DNA of 64,000 bases. Origin: Sanghuangporus weigelae. Lineage: Eukaryota > Basidiomycota > Agaricomycetes > Hymenochaetales > Hymenochaetaceae. Shown here piece by piece: positions 37,961 through 48,783 of the stretch (positions are counted from its first letter, which is position 1; every line of letters starts with the position of its first letter). The stretch is taken from positions 124,001 through 188,000 of the forward strand of contig CP137330.1 of the NCBI GenBank assembly GCA_033182465.1, written 5' to 3'. The position numbers were made by a program, and so were the translations under genes. Under the pieces are notes generated by a model. It worked only from the letters and a program-made list of their open reading frames with translations, did no database searches and was not told where the DNA came from.

Positions 37961-38428
37961 AATCCTCCAATACTGAGATAGTCCCCGCGCGATCAACTGA
38001 CGCATCAGCCATGTCAGTTTTTCGCTAGTCAGACGGAACATGCCTCTAGTGTTTCCATACTTACATTTCTGCGGATCGACTGATTGGAGATATTTAAGCC
38101 TCCAACGTCAATGGTTGCCACACAGCAGGACATCCCTGTCAGATTCAGTCATGGATTTAAACCCTGTCAAAGTACAACAAATAGAGATGTTACGATGCAA
38201 ACGAGCAGAATCGACAAATGATGGCGTTCAATTCCAGCCGAACTTGAACACACGATAAATACACAAACAATGCAACACACAACCTCTGGACACGAAAGGA
38301 TGCTCCAGCCCACCTCGAGACGCAAACAGTTGGCAGTTCCGGGCGTATTACTATCATGCCACCTTCGCCCGCACGCGCCAACCCAAAGATGTGACGAGCC
38401 GATGTCAATGAAGAATAGCATCCACATA
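37961..38428. repeat. Spacer X, copy 3: 3' flank of copy J
   Basis: Matches the 3' flanks of copies F and H. No gene recognised. Confidence 0.6.
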
Positions 38429-40151
38429 TCAAACTGAACCTTCGATTCCAGTACTTCGTTCGACTCCGGTGGCTTGTTCGTCAGCCGCATCATTCTTGTA
38501 GGTGCCAAGATAAGTCAAGAGATCCACAAATCAAAGTCAATGACGCACCTTGCCGAAGTCGATTTCACTGACACTATTTGCTGGCGTGTAGTTCGTTCCG
38601 CCATTCGCACCTCTCTCTCCGGCCTCCTTCAAATTGATCAAGAGCTGACCTCCAAGGATGCAGAGAAGAGTCGGACTTCCCGCTACGTTTAGGACATCTG
38701 CAGCTAAAGGGCTGATTTCTGCGACGCTGTTGTTCACAATCTTACAAACAGAGCAGAAAATGACGCTTCGGTCGGTGAGACGCGAAAAAAAGGCAGATTC
38801 TAATCCACTTACAAGCCATAATATAAAACCTGGTCCTGGACGAGAACACGGATCAAATGGAAGCCCTTAAATCCGGATGACAGCTTCCAGTATTCTGCTG
38901 CCTTGTAGAGCGCGAGGACCAGCAGAATCATTCCGTACACCATTGGTACCAACCTGCAATGAATCAGAGAAAGCCTTACACAGATACTCTGTGCTTACCA
39001 TGAAACAATGCCCAGTGTCCGAGGAGGAAATCTGTTTTCTCCGCAAACTGTCATTCCCTCCGCAAGACTGCCGACGGCGACTGAGAAACGTTCAGTTCAA
39101 TGAAGACGTGTAGGGTCAATAAATACATCACCTCCTTCGAATAAATGGCCGTAAATGAGAATGCCGAGGTCGATGCATGCTTCCAAGCCAAGGATGGCCT
39201 TGAGAGTGACGCCCAACCTCTTGTCTATGAAACATCAGGACAAGGCAATATCTCATGAAGGACGGTGCTCACCCTGATGAAAGAGAGCCAAGACACGAAT
39301 GAGTAGAATGTCTGTTTATTATAGCAATTCATCAACTGCACCTCCTCTAGTTCGGCCACTTACAGTCAATTAGTAAAATAGTGATCAGATCTACCATTCG
39401 GATGAGCGCAATGCCAATTATTATGTCAAGCTACGTACTGCCCAATCCGACGGTCCAATATGAAAATCGACCTAGGTCCTCTTGTCATTTAAGAATCAAA
39501 TCCTCGGAGAGTACACGTACAACTGGGCAGATAGACAACAGCATTTCAGAAAGCATAGCGCTCATAATAAATGCACGAACCTTGCAAGACTCTCCGTAAA
39601 TAGGAAGACGGATAAGTTCCTAGGCTTCAGAGCCGAATCCTGCACAGGATAAATCGGAGGTCTTACAAGTTATGTTGCAAATAGCTGAAAGTATCCCGAT
39701 GTACCGATTCTATGCCATGATGAGGAGCAGTCCATTCCGTAGGCGCAGTTGTCACTTACTGCAAAGTATATAATACTGACAGAGCTGCGCGGGTTCGGCT
39801 TGACTTGTGATTAGATCATGAAGCTACGAAGTGCATTGGTGAGATTCACCCAGAAGTACCTGACCTAAAAAGAATGACTTTATAAGGACGTAGGCACAGA
39901 GATACTATTCCGATAGCATTTACCTCCTTGTCGAAAGCAATAACTGTGCATCACCGGATAGTAATAAGTCTAATCATGAAGGACATATTTGCACAGTACA
40001 TACTGGAATGGTAGACTAAGACAGTTGCAAGAGCAACAGTGAAGTATTGGCCGGTCGTGACCTCTGAAACAAACAACCGAACAAGAGTCGAATCGGCTGG
40101 TTCAGCATCCGAACGGGTTTCCAAAGCGTTAAAAAAGTCGAGGTGAGCCAT
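38429..40151 (-). CDS. DUF6533-domain multi-pass membrane protein, copy J (array type II, mosaic 5' half)
   Basis: Start at ATG 40151 (MAHLDFFNALETRSDAE); exon 1 40151-40004 is 148 nt and contains YFTVALATVLVYHS. The tail exon has NVAGSPTLLCILGGQ, LLINLKEAGERGAN and SVSEIDFGK. The final exon 38494-38429 (66 nt) begins NDAADEQATGVERSTG and ends EGSV-stop. The 3' end and the promoter region resemble F and H. Intron 1 (about 39930-40003) instead matches the type I copies E, G and I, so J is a mosaic. Its TATA-like element is altered (attcatag at 40191-40198). Function unknown. Confidence 0.82.
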
Positions 40152-41273
40152 TTCCAAGATGATTTTCAGCGGATGCGAGTTGCTGAACACATTCATAGCT
40201 AGCTATTAGTGACAGAGGAGGATAGCGCCTCATCTCAGTGGATGTAGAAGCATTTGGAAATTACTGATGCGCGTTCGTTGCATTCGAAACCGTCAGAATG
40301 GCTCATGTAGAACAGATATCAATAAAGTTGGATCGAGTTGAGGATAGAGCAATCATGGACAGCCCATCAGCTCGATGGAGGAGAGCTACGCCTCAACATC
40401 ATGATGGCGAGATATGGAGGTTTCCCAATTGAGCGACAAGATGATCTTCCTCCTGGACTTTTCCGAGAGCCTAGGTCTGGGGCTAATAAGATCGTGATGC
40501 TTCCCCTCCTTTCCTCTATCGCTTACATGTTCATCCTTTCATCTTTCAGTCGATTGGACTCTCTTGAATGCCAGCGTCGTTTGAGATGATCCTCTATCGA
40601 GATGCAGGAACTTGTGCTGAGGCCGGTGAGAAGCGGGACGTGTTACACCAGTCGATTCAAGGCAACTGAGAAGAACTGCTGGATCGAAAAGATACAGGTT
40701 CAGTTGTCATGGAAAGAAGGCAGTGTGAAGTCGTGCGGCCACAGTGAGCATCGGTTAGCTTTTCACTCCTTGTTCGAATTTCTGATCTGGAAATTCAACG
40801 ACAGGGGTCTGAAATGATTATCCCTGTCGGACTTGAGGTCCCTCAACTTGGTTCGATCAAGATGTTCCCCATGAATCTCATTTGCCTGACTGATGAGAGT
40901 ATCTGGACTCATCGATTCTGAGCTAGTCTGAACCGGCGCATCTCATTTCCTAGGGCTCTGTCTCGTGTCAGAGACTCTGATCAAAATACTGGTCTTCATC
41001 GTATTTTCGCGTTCCGTGTTTTCGACCAATGATTTGAAGGTCGTCGCATCACATCAAATAGATGGAATACGGTATCCAAGGACGGTACATGCGCACGGAT
41101 TACAGCACTAGCGCTTTATGTCAGCTGAACGCACGATAAATATATAAGGAATGCAACAAGAAGCCGACACGAAAGGATGCTCAACCGAAAGAAACAATCC
41201 GACAGATCTGAACTGAGCATCACTAATCACTCGTTCGTGCAGCTAAGCCATAAATGGGATGAGACCATCCAAA
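40152..41273. repeat. Spacer Y, copy 3, ending in X-type flank
   Basis: 40200 to about 41060 matches spacer Y. From about 41130 the sequence instead resembles the X-type 3' flank (cacgataaat, gaatgcaac, gacacgaaaggatgctc). The central Y landmark seen at 18929, 26501 and 34141 is missing. No gene recognised. Confidence 0.65.
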
Positions 41274-41621
41274 TCAAACTGGACCTTCACACCCAGTGCT
41301 TTGCTCGTTGCGCGTGTCATTCTGGTATATATCGCAAAAGGTCAGACGATCCGCAAAACAGAGGACAAGACACACCTCGCCAAAGTCGATGTCACTGATG
41401 CTTCTTGGTGTATAGTTCGTCCCGCCATTAGCATCCCGTTCTCTGGCCTCCTTCAAGTTGATCAAGAGCTGACCTCCGAGAATACAGAGAAGTTTCGGGC
41501 TTCCCACTTCGGTCAGTAGTACCGTGACATCTGCAACGAAAGGGCTAATTTCTGTAACGCTGTTGTTCACAATTCTACAAACAGAGCAGAAGATGACGCT
41601 TCGATCGTTTCGACGATGCAA
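41274..41621 (-). pseudogene. Truncated DUF6533 copy K (last two exons only)
   Basis: Retains the tail exon (SVIFCSVCRIVNNS, then SPKLLCILGGQLLINLKEAR and SISDIDFGE), the conserved last-intron donor and acceptor, and the 48-nt final exon 41321-41274 (NDTRNEQSTGCEGPV). Upstream (41622-42232) no membrane exons, NRY exon or start exon are present. It marks the right end of the tandem array, where a fourth unit was cut off next to the KH-domain gene. It cannot make a normal family member. Confidence 0.8.
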
Positions 41622-42232
41622 AGGCTCGTAATGAGATTACTGCCTGCTTGATCGGGCGATAACAACAGAATTTTCTCACTCTGAGATAGCCTGCCGTGGC
41701 AGGATGCTGAGTATGTGGCTGACAGCCACATTTCCCTTGCGAAGTGAAGCCAGCTGCCTCTACCTTTAGCACAGTGTAAGATATCGATGATGCTATCTCT
41801 GAGCGCTAAATCACGGCACAGAGATGAACATCAGTAACGATGCGTTTCAAGGTCGTAAAGGAGATAAATCAAGAGTGGACGCTTTTGTTTGAGTGTTCAC
41901 CGCGCAGAGACTCGGAAGAGGATCAGATGCCACAGATGAGATGAACACTAGTTCTATGTTGATCAAGCAGCAATGAAGGTGATATATTCATACTATCTGA
42001 CTTCAAAGTACGGCTGCGGACACCAGATGTATTATTCAGCTCCAATATTCAATGTGAGAAGCGTAGGTAGGAATAGACGTGGCCGAGATGTGAAGTGACT
42101 TGGACTCAAATCGCGCAAAGAAAAATGAGTCCCCTTCGCACGTGATGCATCAGATGCTGACGTAATATAACCAGGGTCAACGCACGAAATTCTGCCAGGC
42201 CAGGACTTCAAGTTTGCGCTGAGCACCTCACC
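41622..42232. other. Array end and promoter region of the KH-domain gene
   Basis: Unique sequence between the truncated copy K and the KH-protein start. It includes a short perfect inverted repeat (gtggct-gac-agccac, about 41715-41730). No gene recognised. Confidence 0.5.
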
Positions 42233-43774
42233 ATGTCCTCCAAACGAAAATGGGACCAAGCAGGCCCAGGTCCCGGAGACGAGCGTGCCTTGTCACCTTC
42301 TTCGAAGGCAGCAAAAACCGATGATAGCAAAACGGCTAGCGAGGCAGCCGCAGCCGCAGCAGCCATCGCCGCCAAAATCGCTGCTCAATTCGCCGGGAGT
42401 CCTCCCGCAGGCGGCAGCTTCACAGGAGAAGGGGCGTTCTCGAAGGATATCGACATCAATGACATTCGAAGTCGGTATTTGCTCACCAAGTCGGCGACGC
42501 AAGAGCAGATCCATGAAGAGACGGGTGCGAACGTGTCGACGAAGGGGATTTGGTATCCTGATCGATCTAAGGCGACGGAGAAGGACCCACCGTTGTATTT
42601 GCATGTGACGGCGAATACACAGGAGGGCTTGGAAAAAGCACTTGCTAAGATAAATGAACTTATGAACATGGATATTGGTCCCCTCGTCGAGGACAAAAAG
42701 GACATGCGACGGGAAAGGGTAAGTACTTCTCATGGAAAATTCAACCTTTTGCATGCTTGGCTTACATGGAGGATATCCAGAGAAAATGGCCAGAAGAAAA
42801 GCTCCCTGTCGGACTCGAGACGCTCCGAAACTTCAACGTGCGAGCAAAAGTTGTCGGACCATCAGGGTTATTCGTCAAGTACATCCAACAAGAGACTCAA
42901 ACGCGCGTGCAGATCAAGGGTGTTGGGTCCGGCTTCATCGATTCGGAGACTGGTCGAGAGTCTGATGAGCCGATGCATATTCACATTACGTACGTTCATG
43001 TTTGTCTTTGATTTACATTTCATTCGAGTTAATGGCTGCTCGTATGCGTTTGTAGAAGCCCCGACGAAAGCCAGGTCCTCCGCGCAAAAGTGCTCACGGA
43101 GGATCTGCTAGAAGTGGTTCATTCAGAACACGCTAAAGCCAAGGTCCTGATGCAACAGCAACAGATGGAATTGCACCAGGCTCAACAGGCGTACGCGGCA
43201 TATGCTGGCTATGCGGTAAGCATCCAAGCATCATTTATAATTTACGAACATATTAAGACACATTGTAGGGATACGCGCCGCAGCCGCCTTCTGGACCTTC
43301 ACCCCCTCCACCACCGGGAGAAGCGCCGCCTCCTCCGCCTGGTGCTCCTCCTCCAGCTCCAGATGGTTCATATGCAGCTTCGCTTCAGCCCCCAGTCCCA
43401 GCTGGATCACCACCAGCTGGTGGTGCGATGGGTGCTGCTCCCTCTGCTACGGACCAAGACGCATACGCGAAATATTGGTGAGATTTTCCTTCCTCTTTTG
43501 ATTTTCTGGGATGGATTCCGGAAACTGACAACTGTTGCACCGTTGTAGGGCTGCCTACGGCTACGACGTCAACTCTCCTCAGTTCAAAGAATGGCAGGCG
43601 CAGCAATACGCTCAGTATTACAGCCAATACGCAACTGCAGCCGCTGGTGCTACTCCTACAGGACACGTTGCATCCAACGCCTCTCCGCCGCCTCCCGGTG
43701 GTGCGCCTCCTCCACCTCCAGGTCCTCCGCCTCCGCCGGCGAGCGAACCTGTTCCACCGCCCCCACCTTCATAG
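42233..43774 (+). CDS. KHDC4/BLOM7-like RNA-binding protein with two KH domains
   Basis: Predicted nuclear RNA-binding protein; metazoan relatives take part in pre-mRNA splice-site selection. Five exons: 42233-42718, 42781-42989, 43056-43215, 43269-43477 and 43549-43774, all in frame, giving 429 residues. The N-terminus is charged with an Ala-rich run (about residues 35-50). The first KH region (about 60-155) contains DINDIRSRYLLTKSATQE and ETGANV. The second (about 163-235) contains FNVRAKVVGPSGLFVKYIQ and the GxGSG-type loop, followed by EPMHIHI, typical of KHDC4. The C-terminal 180 residues are Pro/Gln/Tyr-rich with long proline runs, as in splicing factors that bind WW or similar domains. 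The start ATG is the first in frame. Identification rests on recalled family pattern. Confidence 0.85.
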
Positions 43775-44155
43775 TAGACTTCGCATCTCCTAGTTCCTCA
43801 GGTAGAACTAGATTGATTTCATCTAGGGTGCTTTGAACAGCTTTGTTGTCTATTTGTGACGATAGTGAGATTTGTTTGTGATTTTTTCGCGTCTGCTAGC
43901 TGCTTTCGGCTTCACTTTCTCCTTTTTTGAAATGATACTTGCTTTTACCTTCTCTCATGATGGAGATGGTACGCTTATATAATTGAATCAGTGATTAGGT
44001 GACCTACTGATCGGAGATGATCTGCGTCTGTTTTTGATCCGCGGTGAATTATGTCAAGTCAAGAACAATCGAGTCGGCCCACCTTCAGACACTCATTCCC
44101 ATGCATATGTACTGTCCTTACCAAGCAGCAGTGATAGTGATACCTTCGTTTTAAC
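43775..44155. other. Intergenic region between KH and SDR genes
   Basis: About 380 bp in tandem orientation, carrying the KH-gene 3' end (T-rich around 43855-43960) and the promoter of the next gene. Nothing else seen. Confidence 0.5.
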
Positions 44156-45880
44156 ATGGCTGCTCTCGCCATAGTGCTCCTTTTTATTGTAACATTCCTA
44201 GGTGTTTCCTACGTCCTTCTGAACGACGCTCGTCTCCTTCAAATCCCTTCCCGCGTGCTCAAATACTCTCCGGAACGATGGACGGACCAAGAAATACTCT
44301 CCACCTTCACGCGTCTTCAATCTAACCCAAAGTCAATCCACTCTGCCTTGCCACCGCGGACGGGGAGGAAATACATCGTCACAGGCGGAGCTGGATTCCT
44401 CGGTGGCTGGATCGTGCGGCATTTACTTGAACGCGGGGAAGATCCCAGGAAGATCAGAGTGCTAGATATTCGATTACCGACGAGACGGGATCTCACCACG
44501 GGTAAAGCGAAGGATGTGGATTGGAGGGTTTGCGATGTCAGCAACGCAGAAGCTGTTCGCACAGCTTTCACAGATACCTGGCCTTCATCCACTGCACACA
44601 CCGATACCCGGGACAAGAACGAGGACGATGAAATAACGGTATTCCACACCGCCGCCTGTATCCGATTCTACGAACGCGCCGCTTCCCTCGTGCCCTTTTC
44701 GTCCCGCATAAATGTAGTAGGCACACAAAACGTCCTTTCTGCTGCGCGTTCAGTAGGCTGTTCCGTCCTCGTCTCCACTTCCTCCGGTTCCGTAGCGCTC
44801 AGGCGCTCGAGGTTTTGGTTATGGCCATGGGAACGCGAGCCGCCCTACTTCGTCCAATCCTTCGGCGACACGGACTCAAACGAAGAAGATGGAATGGACA
44901 ATAATATCATTCCGAGGAAGCATGAAGAATTCTTTTCTAACTACGCATATACGAAGAAACAAGGGGAATCTCTAATCCTGCGCGCCAACAATACTCCATC
45001 TTCTCTTGGGAGGACCCTGCGCACAGGTTGCGTACGACCTGGAAACGGTATATACGGACCGGGTGGAGACGTTCTTCTCGGTGCAGCTCTCGTTCGAGAA
45101 ACGAACCCGACTTGGATCAAGCGCATCGTCCAGAACTTCGTCTACGTCGAGAATGCAAGTTATGCGCATTTGTGTTATGAAAGGAAGCTCATCGAGCTTT
45201 CGAACGAGAAGGGCAAGGATATAAAGGCGGAGAGGAAAGAGACGAAGGATGTAAGTGGAAGGGCATATTACATCGCGGACGCTGGTCCTCCGCCGACATA
45301 TGGAGACGTCTACCACGCTCTTTCCGTTCTGAGCAACAATCGCGCTACGTTCCCTTCATTCTCACCGACCCTCATGCTTGCATTCTCACATGTTGTCGAG
45401 CTCATTTACTTATCCCGGACTGCACTTGTCCCCGTAATCCTCTCTGCATCTGGAAGAATAGATCATCTAGGCACGATCTTCCTTCCTCTCTCCCTCCAGA
45501 AATCTCTTTCCGGTGCTTTGCAACGTCTACCCAATCTCATCCCAGACATCCCCTCCGAGCTGCTCAATCTCCAACCGTCACTCTTCCCGCTCGTCCTCGT
45601 CCATCTCATATTCAACAACTCCCTCGCTTACTCGGACCTGAATTACAACCCACCATATACCACGATCGAGGGCGTATGTACGCTCGTGGATGCGTTTGAG
45701 AAGAGCGGGAGAGAGGAGGAGGGGAGACAGAGGAGCGGTGGTGGTATCGGACTTGGACTGGGAATCGGGAAGAGACTGAAGTTGGGACTGGGAGGATTGG
45801 GAGGCCTGGGATTGAGGAAGAGGAAGACTGGGAGTACACCGGCTTTGGTTGCGCAAGGCGGTGGTGTAACGCCGAAATAG
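44156..45880 (+). CDS. 3-beta-hydroxysteroid dehydrogenase-like extended SDR, membrane-anchored
   Basis: Single-exon gene, 574 residues. An N-terminal hydrophobic anchor (about residues 3-22) is followed by a Rossmann nucleotide-binding motif TGGAGFLGG at 76-84 and the catalytic YxxxK pair Tyr263/Lys267 (YAYTK). The fold is that of extended SDRs of the 3-beta-HSD/isomerase and sterol-4-carboxylate dehydrogenase (Erg26) group, which use NAD(P) to oxidise a 3-hydroxyl. A sterol substrate is plausible, but the protein is much longer than Erg26 (about 350 residues). It has hydrophobic stretches around 395-430 and an odd glycine/leucine-rich tail (about 530-560, repeated GLG) ending in basic residues. 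Could equally act on another hydroxylated substrate. The lack of introns contrasts with the neighbours. Confidence 0.82.
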   Translation: MAALAIVLLFIVTFLGVSYVLLNDARLLQIPSRVLKYSPERWTDQEILSTFTRLQSNPKSIHSALPPRTGRKYIVTGGAGFLGGWIVRHLLERGEDPRKIRVLDIRLPTRRDLTTGKAKDVDWRVCDVSNAEAVRTAFTDTWPSSTAHTDTRDKNEDDEITVFHTAACIRFYERAASLVPFSSRINVVGTQNVLSAARSVGCSVLVSTSSGSVALRRSRFWLWPWEREPPYFVQSFGDTDSNEEDGMDNNIIPRKHEEFFSNYAYTKKQGESLILRANNTPSSLGRTLRTGCVRPGNGIYGPGGDVLLGAALVRETNPTWIKRIVQNFVYVENASYAHLCYERKLIELSNEKGKDIKAERKETKDVSGRAYYIADAGPPPTYGDVYHALSVLSNNRATFPSFSPTLMLAFSHVVELIYLSRTALVPVILSASGRIDHLGTIFLPLSLQKSLSGALQRLPNLIPDIPSELLNLQPSLFPLVLVHLIFNNSLAYSDLNYNPPYTTIEGVCTLVDAFEKSGREEEGRQRSGGGIGLGLGIGKRLKLGLGGLGGLGLRKRKTGSTPALVAQGGGVTPK

Positions 45881-47048
45881 ATTTGTTCAGCTTTGGATCA
45901 TGCAACCCCGTCATTCATGAGACTTTACATATTCTTATACCCTTTGTTCTTACTTTCAGGGAAGAATGTTGCTCGGATCCTGTCCAATATAAGTATTTAC
46001 TGTACGTGTCGTTGCGTTATATGGGTGTGACTTGGGGACAGCGTAGTAGAAGGTGAGGCGTCGAGTGCTTCTGAATTGACGAGATAGGAATCAAATAAGC
46101 GACAGCGGGTCGCTATGGTCCCGCGTCACATACTGGACTGCTTCCTATTCTGACAATCAAGCTCACGTCTTTGAAATCTTTCCATCAAGATACCTGTAAG
46201 GCCTTTCTGGTACGTTGAATACAGTCGCAGATTCATCTTACAGTTGGTCACTTACCTTGAATCAATCAAAGTGTTAAATTCCATTCACCATGGAATTCTT
46301 ATCTCCTCATCGACGCAACTCTGATGAGCCGATATCTTGTGTCAATCCAGATGATATCAACACATTCTCACAAGATGAGTTGAATCGGTGTGCGAAATCT
46401 CAAATGGAAGGATTATATCATCATATGTTGGCCGGCCCTCATCAATCTCCATTCAATATTATGTGGTCACCCTATTGTCCTTTTATTCTCATTCTCATCT
46501 GCACATGGAAGTCATATTAGAGACAATTACTCTCTATGTTGCTATTTGAACTATTTTCATTCTTTCTTCCATCGATCATGCTTTGAAATGTGATCTGAAA
46601 TGGAGGCTTATCAGTTACTTTATTGTTGACTCGAAGCGAATCCAGCAATCCAAGTCCTTCTAAAGGAAAAATCATGGGCCTGGAGTCTGGACATCCTCCC
46701 TGTATGTATACGAAATGTACATTCTGGAGAACAGAACAGTGGGTGGATCTCTGAGACAATTTGGATGATGGCTTTCGAGGGAGACAGTTTTCGAAAGACG
46801 GTTGTTGCTTTCAACTGTTTTGATCAAGTTAATTTCATTTCCTCATGAGTGTTCTAGTTGAACCATAAAATGAAGAAACAAGTATCAAGTTACGTTTCCA
46901 AAAACTTCTGACCTTAATTGAGACGAGATACTATGTACAAAGGGTCTCGTCTCATAATAGGTGCGAGCTCAGCCCAGGGCCCCATCTGAATTTACTTCCA
47001 GTACATACATAAATCATCCAGTACTTTGCATTCACTCTCAACATCCTC
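45881..47048. other. Intergenic stretch before copy L
   Basis: About 1.2 kb. A frame at 46290-46520 (+, starting MEFLSPHRRNSDEPIS) has no recognisable family, and an overlapping minus frame (46759-46517) is equally anonymous. Neither has intron or motif support, so no gene is called. Confidence 0.45.
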
Positions 47049-48783
47049 ATGATGGTTCTTTTTAACATGCTCAGCTCTTTGAAAACTCGTTCGGATGCTG
47101 AACAGGTTGATCCAAGCATTGTTCAGTTCATCGTGTCAGAGTTCACTACTACCCAGTACTTCTATGTGGCTCTCTTGACCGTCTTAGTTTACCATTCCGG
47201 TACGCACGCACAAATTCTCTCTGGTAATCGGCATCTCACCTCACCTCATCTTATCTTTTGATATGCAGTTATCACTATGGACAAGGAGGTATCGTCCTAA
47301 TGGGGTACCGCCTTTTTGCTCATGTCGTTACTTGATTATTGTTCTTAGGTCAGGTATTTTTGGGTGAATAGCATTGTTTGACTTTCATTTTTTTTTTTTT
47401 TCATTAATCATCTGACCAAAATTGGAAGCCGAAACCATGCAGCACCGTCAGCATTATATACTTCGCCGTGAGTGGCATGTAGAACTGTAAACCGGACATC
47501 TGCTGATCATGAGATAGAACCGTTTCATCGGACTGCTTGCGATTGTTAGCGAACTAGATCGTAAATCATGAGGTTATATGTGTAACACAATTGGCTCTTA
47601 AACTTACACATTTACCAGTCCAACTTTTCACAGAGAGCCTCGCAAGGTATGTGCATTCGGTATAAGTGTCCTGCTGCATGAAATCTTGATGTTCACCTCC
47701 AGTTGTCTGTATTCTCTCTGAGGGTCTGTTTCTCGAATAACTCTGTGATCTAGGTCTGTTCTTATATTGGACGGAAGAATTGGCCAGTACGTATTTCAGC
47801 CAAACGTCGGAGTCGTGCTCATGTGATTGATAGATTTAATCACTGTGTTGTTGATTGATTGTAAGTGGGTACACTAGATCTGTCGTAGCTGACCACTTTC
47901 TATGGCACATAGATATTCTACTCATCCGTGTCCTGGCACTCTACCACCAAGGTGAGCGCACTTCTACATGTAAGGCTGCCTCAACTCATTGTTTTGCAGA
48001 TAAGAAACTGTCCATCGCCCTTAAAGTCTTCCTAGGATTGTACGCTGGCGTTGGCCTCGGTTTGTGCATTTATTGCAACATACTTGAAGGCTGTAAGAAC
48101 TTTTCCCATTCCGACTGTTTTGCTTGAACTGAACTTTCCTCAGTCCTCGTCGGCAGTCTTGCGGATGGAATGACAATTTGCGGAAATCGCAGATTTCCCC
48201 TTCGTATAATTCCTATCATTTCTTGGTAAGAACATACAGCACTGTGTCTAGGCCTCGTCTAATCCCTTTCAGGACTATGCCAATGACATATGGTCTGATT
48301 GTGCTTGGACTCGCGCTCTACAAAGCAGCAGAATACTGGAGACTGTCTTCCGGTTTCAAGGGTTTTCACTTGGTTCGTGTTCTCATTGAGGACCAGGTGC
48401 TATACTACGGCTTGTAGGTACTTTGGAAGCTACTCGGATCACTTCGCGTCTAATCACCTAGAAGTGTCATCTTCTGCTCTGTTTGTAAGATCATAAACAG
48501 TAGCATTGTAGAAATAAGTCCTTTCGCTGCAGATGTCCTGAACGCCATAGGAAGTCCTACTCTCCTCTGCGTCCTCGGAGGTCAGCTTCTGATCAATTTA
48601 AAAGAAGCCGGGGAGAGAGGCGCGAATGGCGGAACAAACTACACGCCAACAAATAGTGTCAGTGATATCGACTTCGGCGAAGTGCGTCGTTGACTTTCAT
48701 TTGTGGATCTCCTGACTTATTGTGGCATCTACAAGAATAATGCAGTTAACGAGCAAAGCTCGGGAGGCGAAGGTTCAGTCTGA
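47049..48783 (+). CDS. DUF6533-domain multi-pass membrane protein, copy L (inverted, array-like)
   Basis: Best copy for reading the gene structure. Exon 1 47049-47199, exon 2 47269-47288 (20 nt, VITMDKE), exon 3 47349-47363 (15 nt, VRYFW), exon 4 47429-47467 (39 nt, PKPCSTVSIIYFA), exon 5 47518-47560 (NRFIGLLAIVSEL). Later exons give YWTEELA, LITVLLID, ILLIRVLALYHQ, KVFLGLYAGVGLGLCIY and RTMPMTYGLIVLGLALYKAAE. The tail exon has SPTLLCVLGGQLLINLKEAG and SDIDFGE, and the final exon 48736-48783 encodes NNAVNEQSSGGEGSV. It shares the spliced tail with the main array although it lies on the other strand beyond two unrelated genes. The loop exon(s) between 47600 and 47780 are not securely resolved. 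Function unknown. Confidence 0.84.
47388..47401. repeat. Poly-T run in copy L intron 3
   Basis: A run of about 14 T within the intron between exons 3 and 4 of copy L; it acts as a long polypyrimidine tract. Confidence 0.8.

Larger units (their letters stand above)
34656..41273. repeat. Higher-order tandem repeat, unit 3 (I-X-J-Y)
   Basis: Third tandem unit, 6618 bp, shorter than the others because its last spacer is abbreviated and chimeric. Gene and spacer order match units 1 and 2. Confidence 0.82.

Noticed and set aside
19423-41621. Array as a transposon or virus-derived repeat
   Set aside because: No transposase, reverse transcriptase, integrase or terminal repeats were seen; the repeated unit consists of spliced host-type genes and their spacers.
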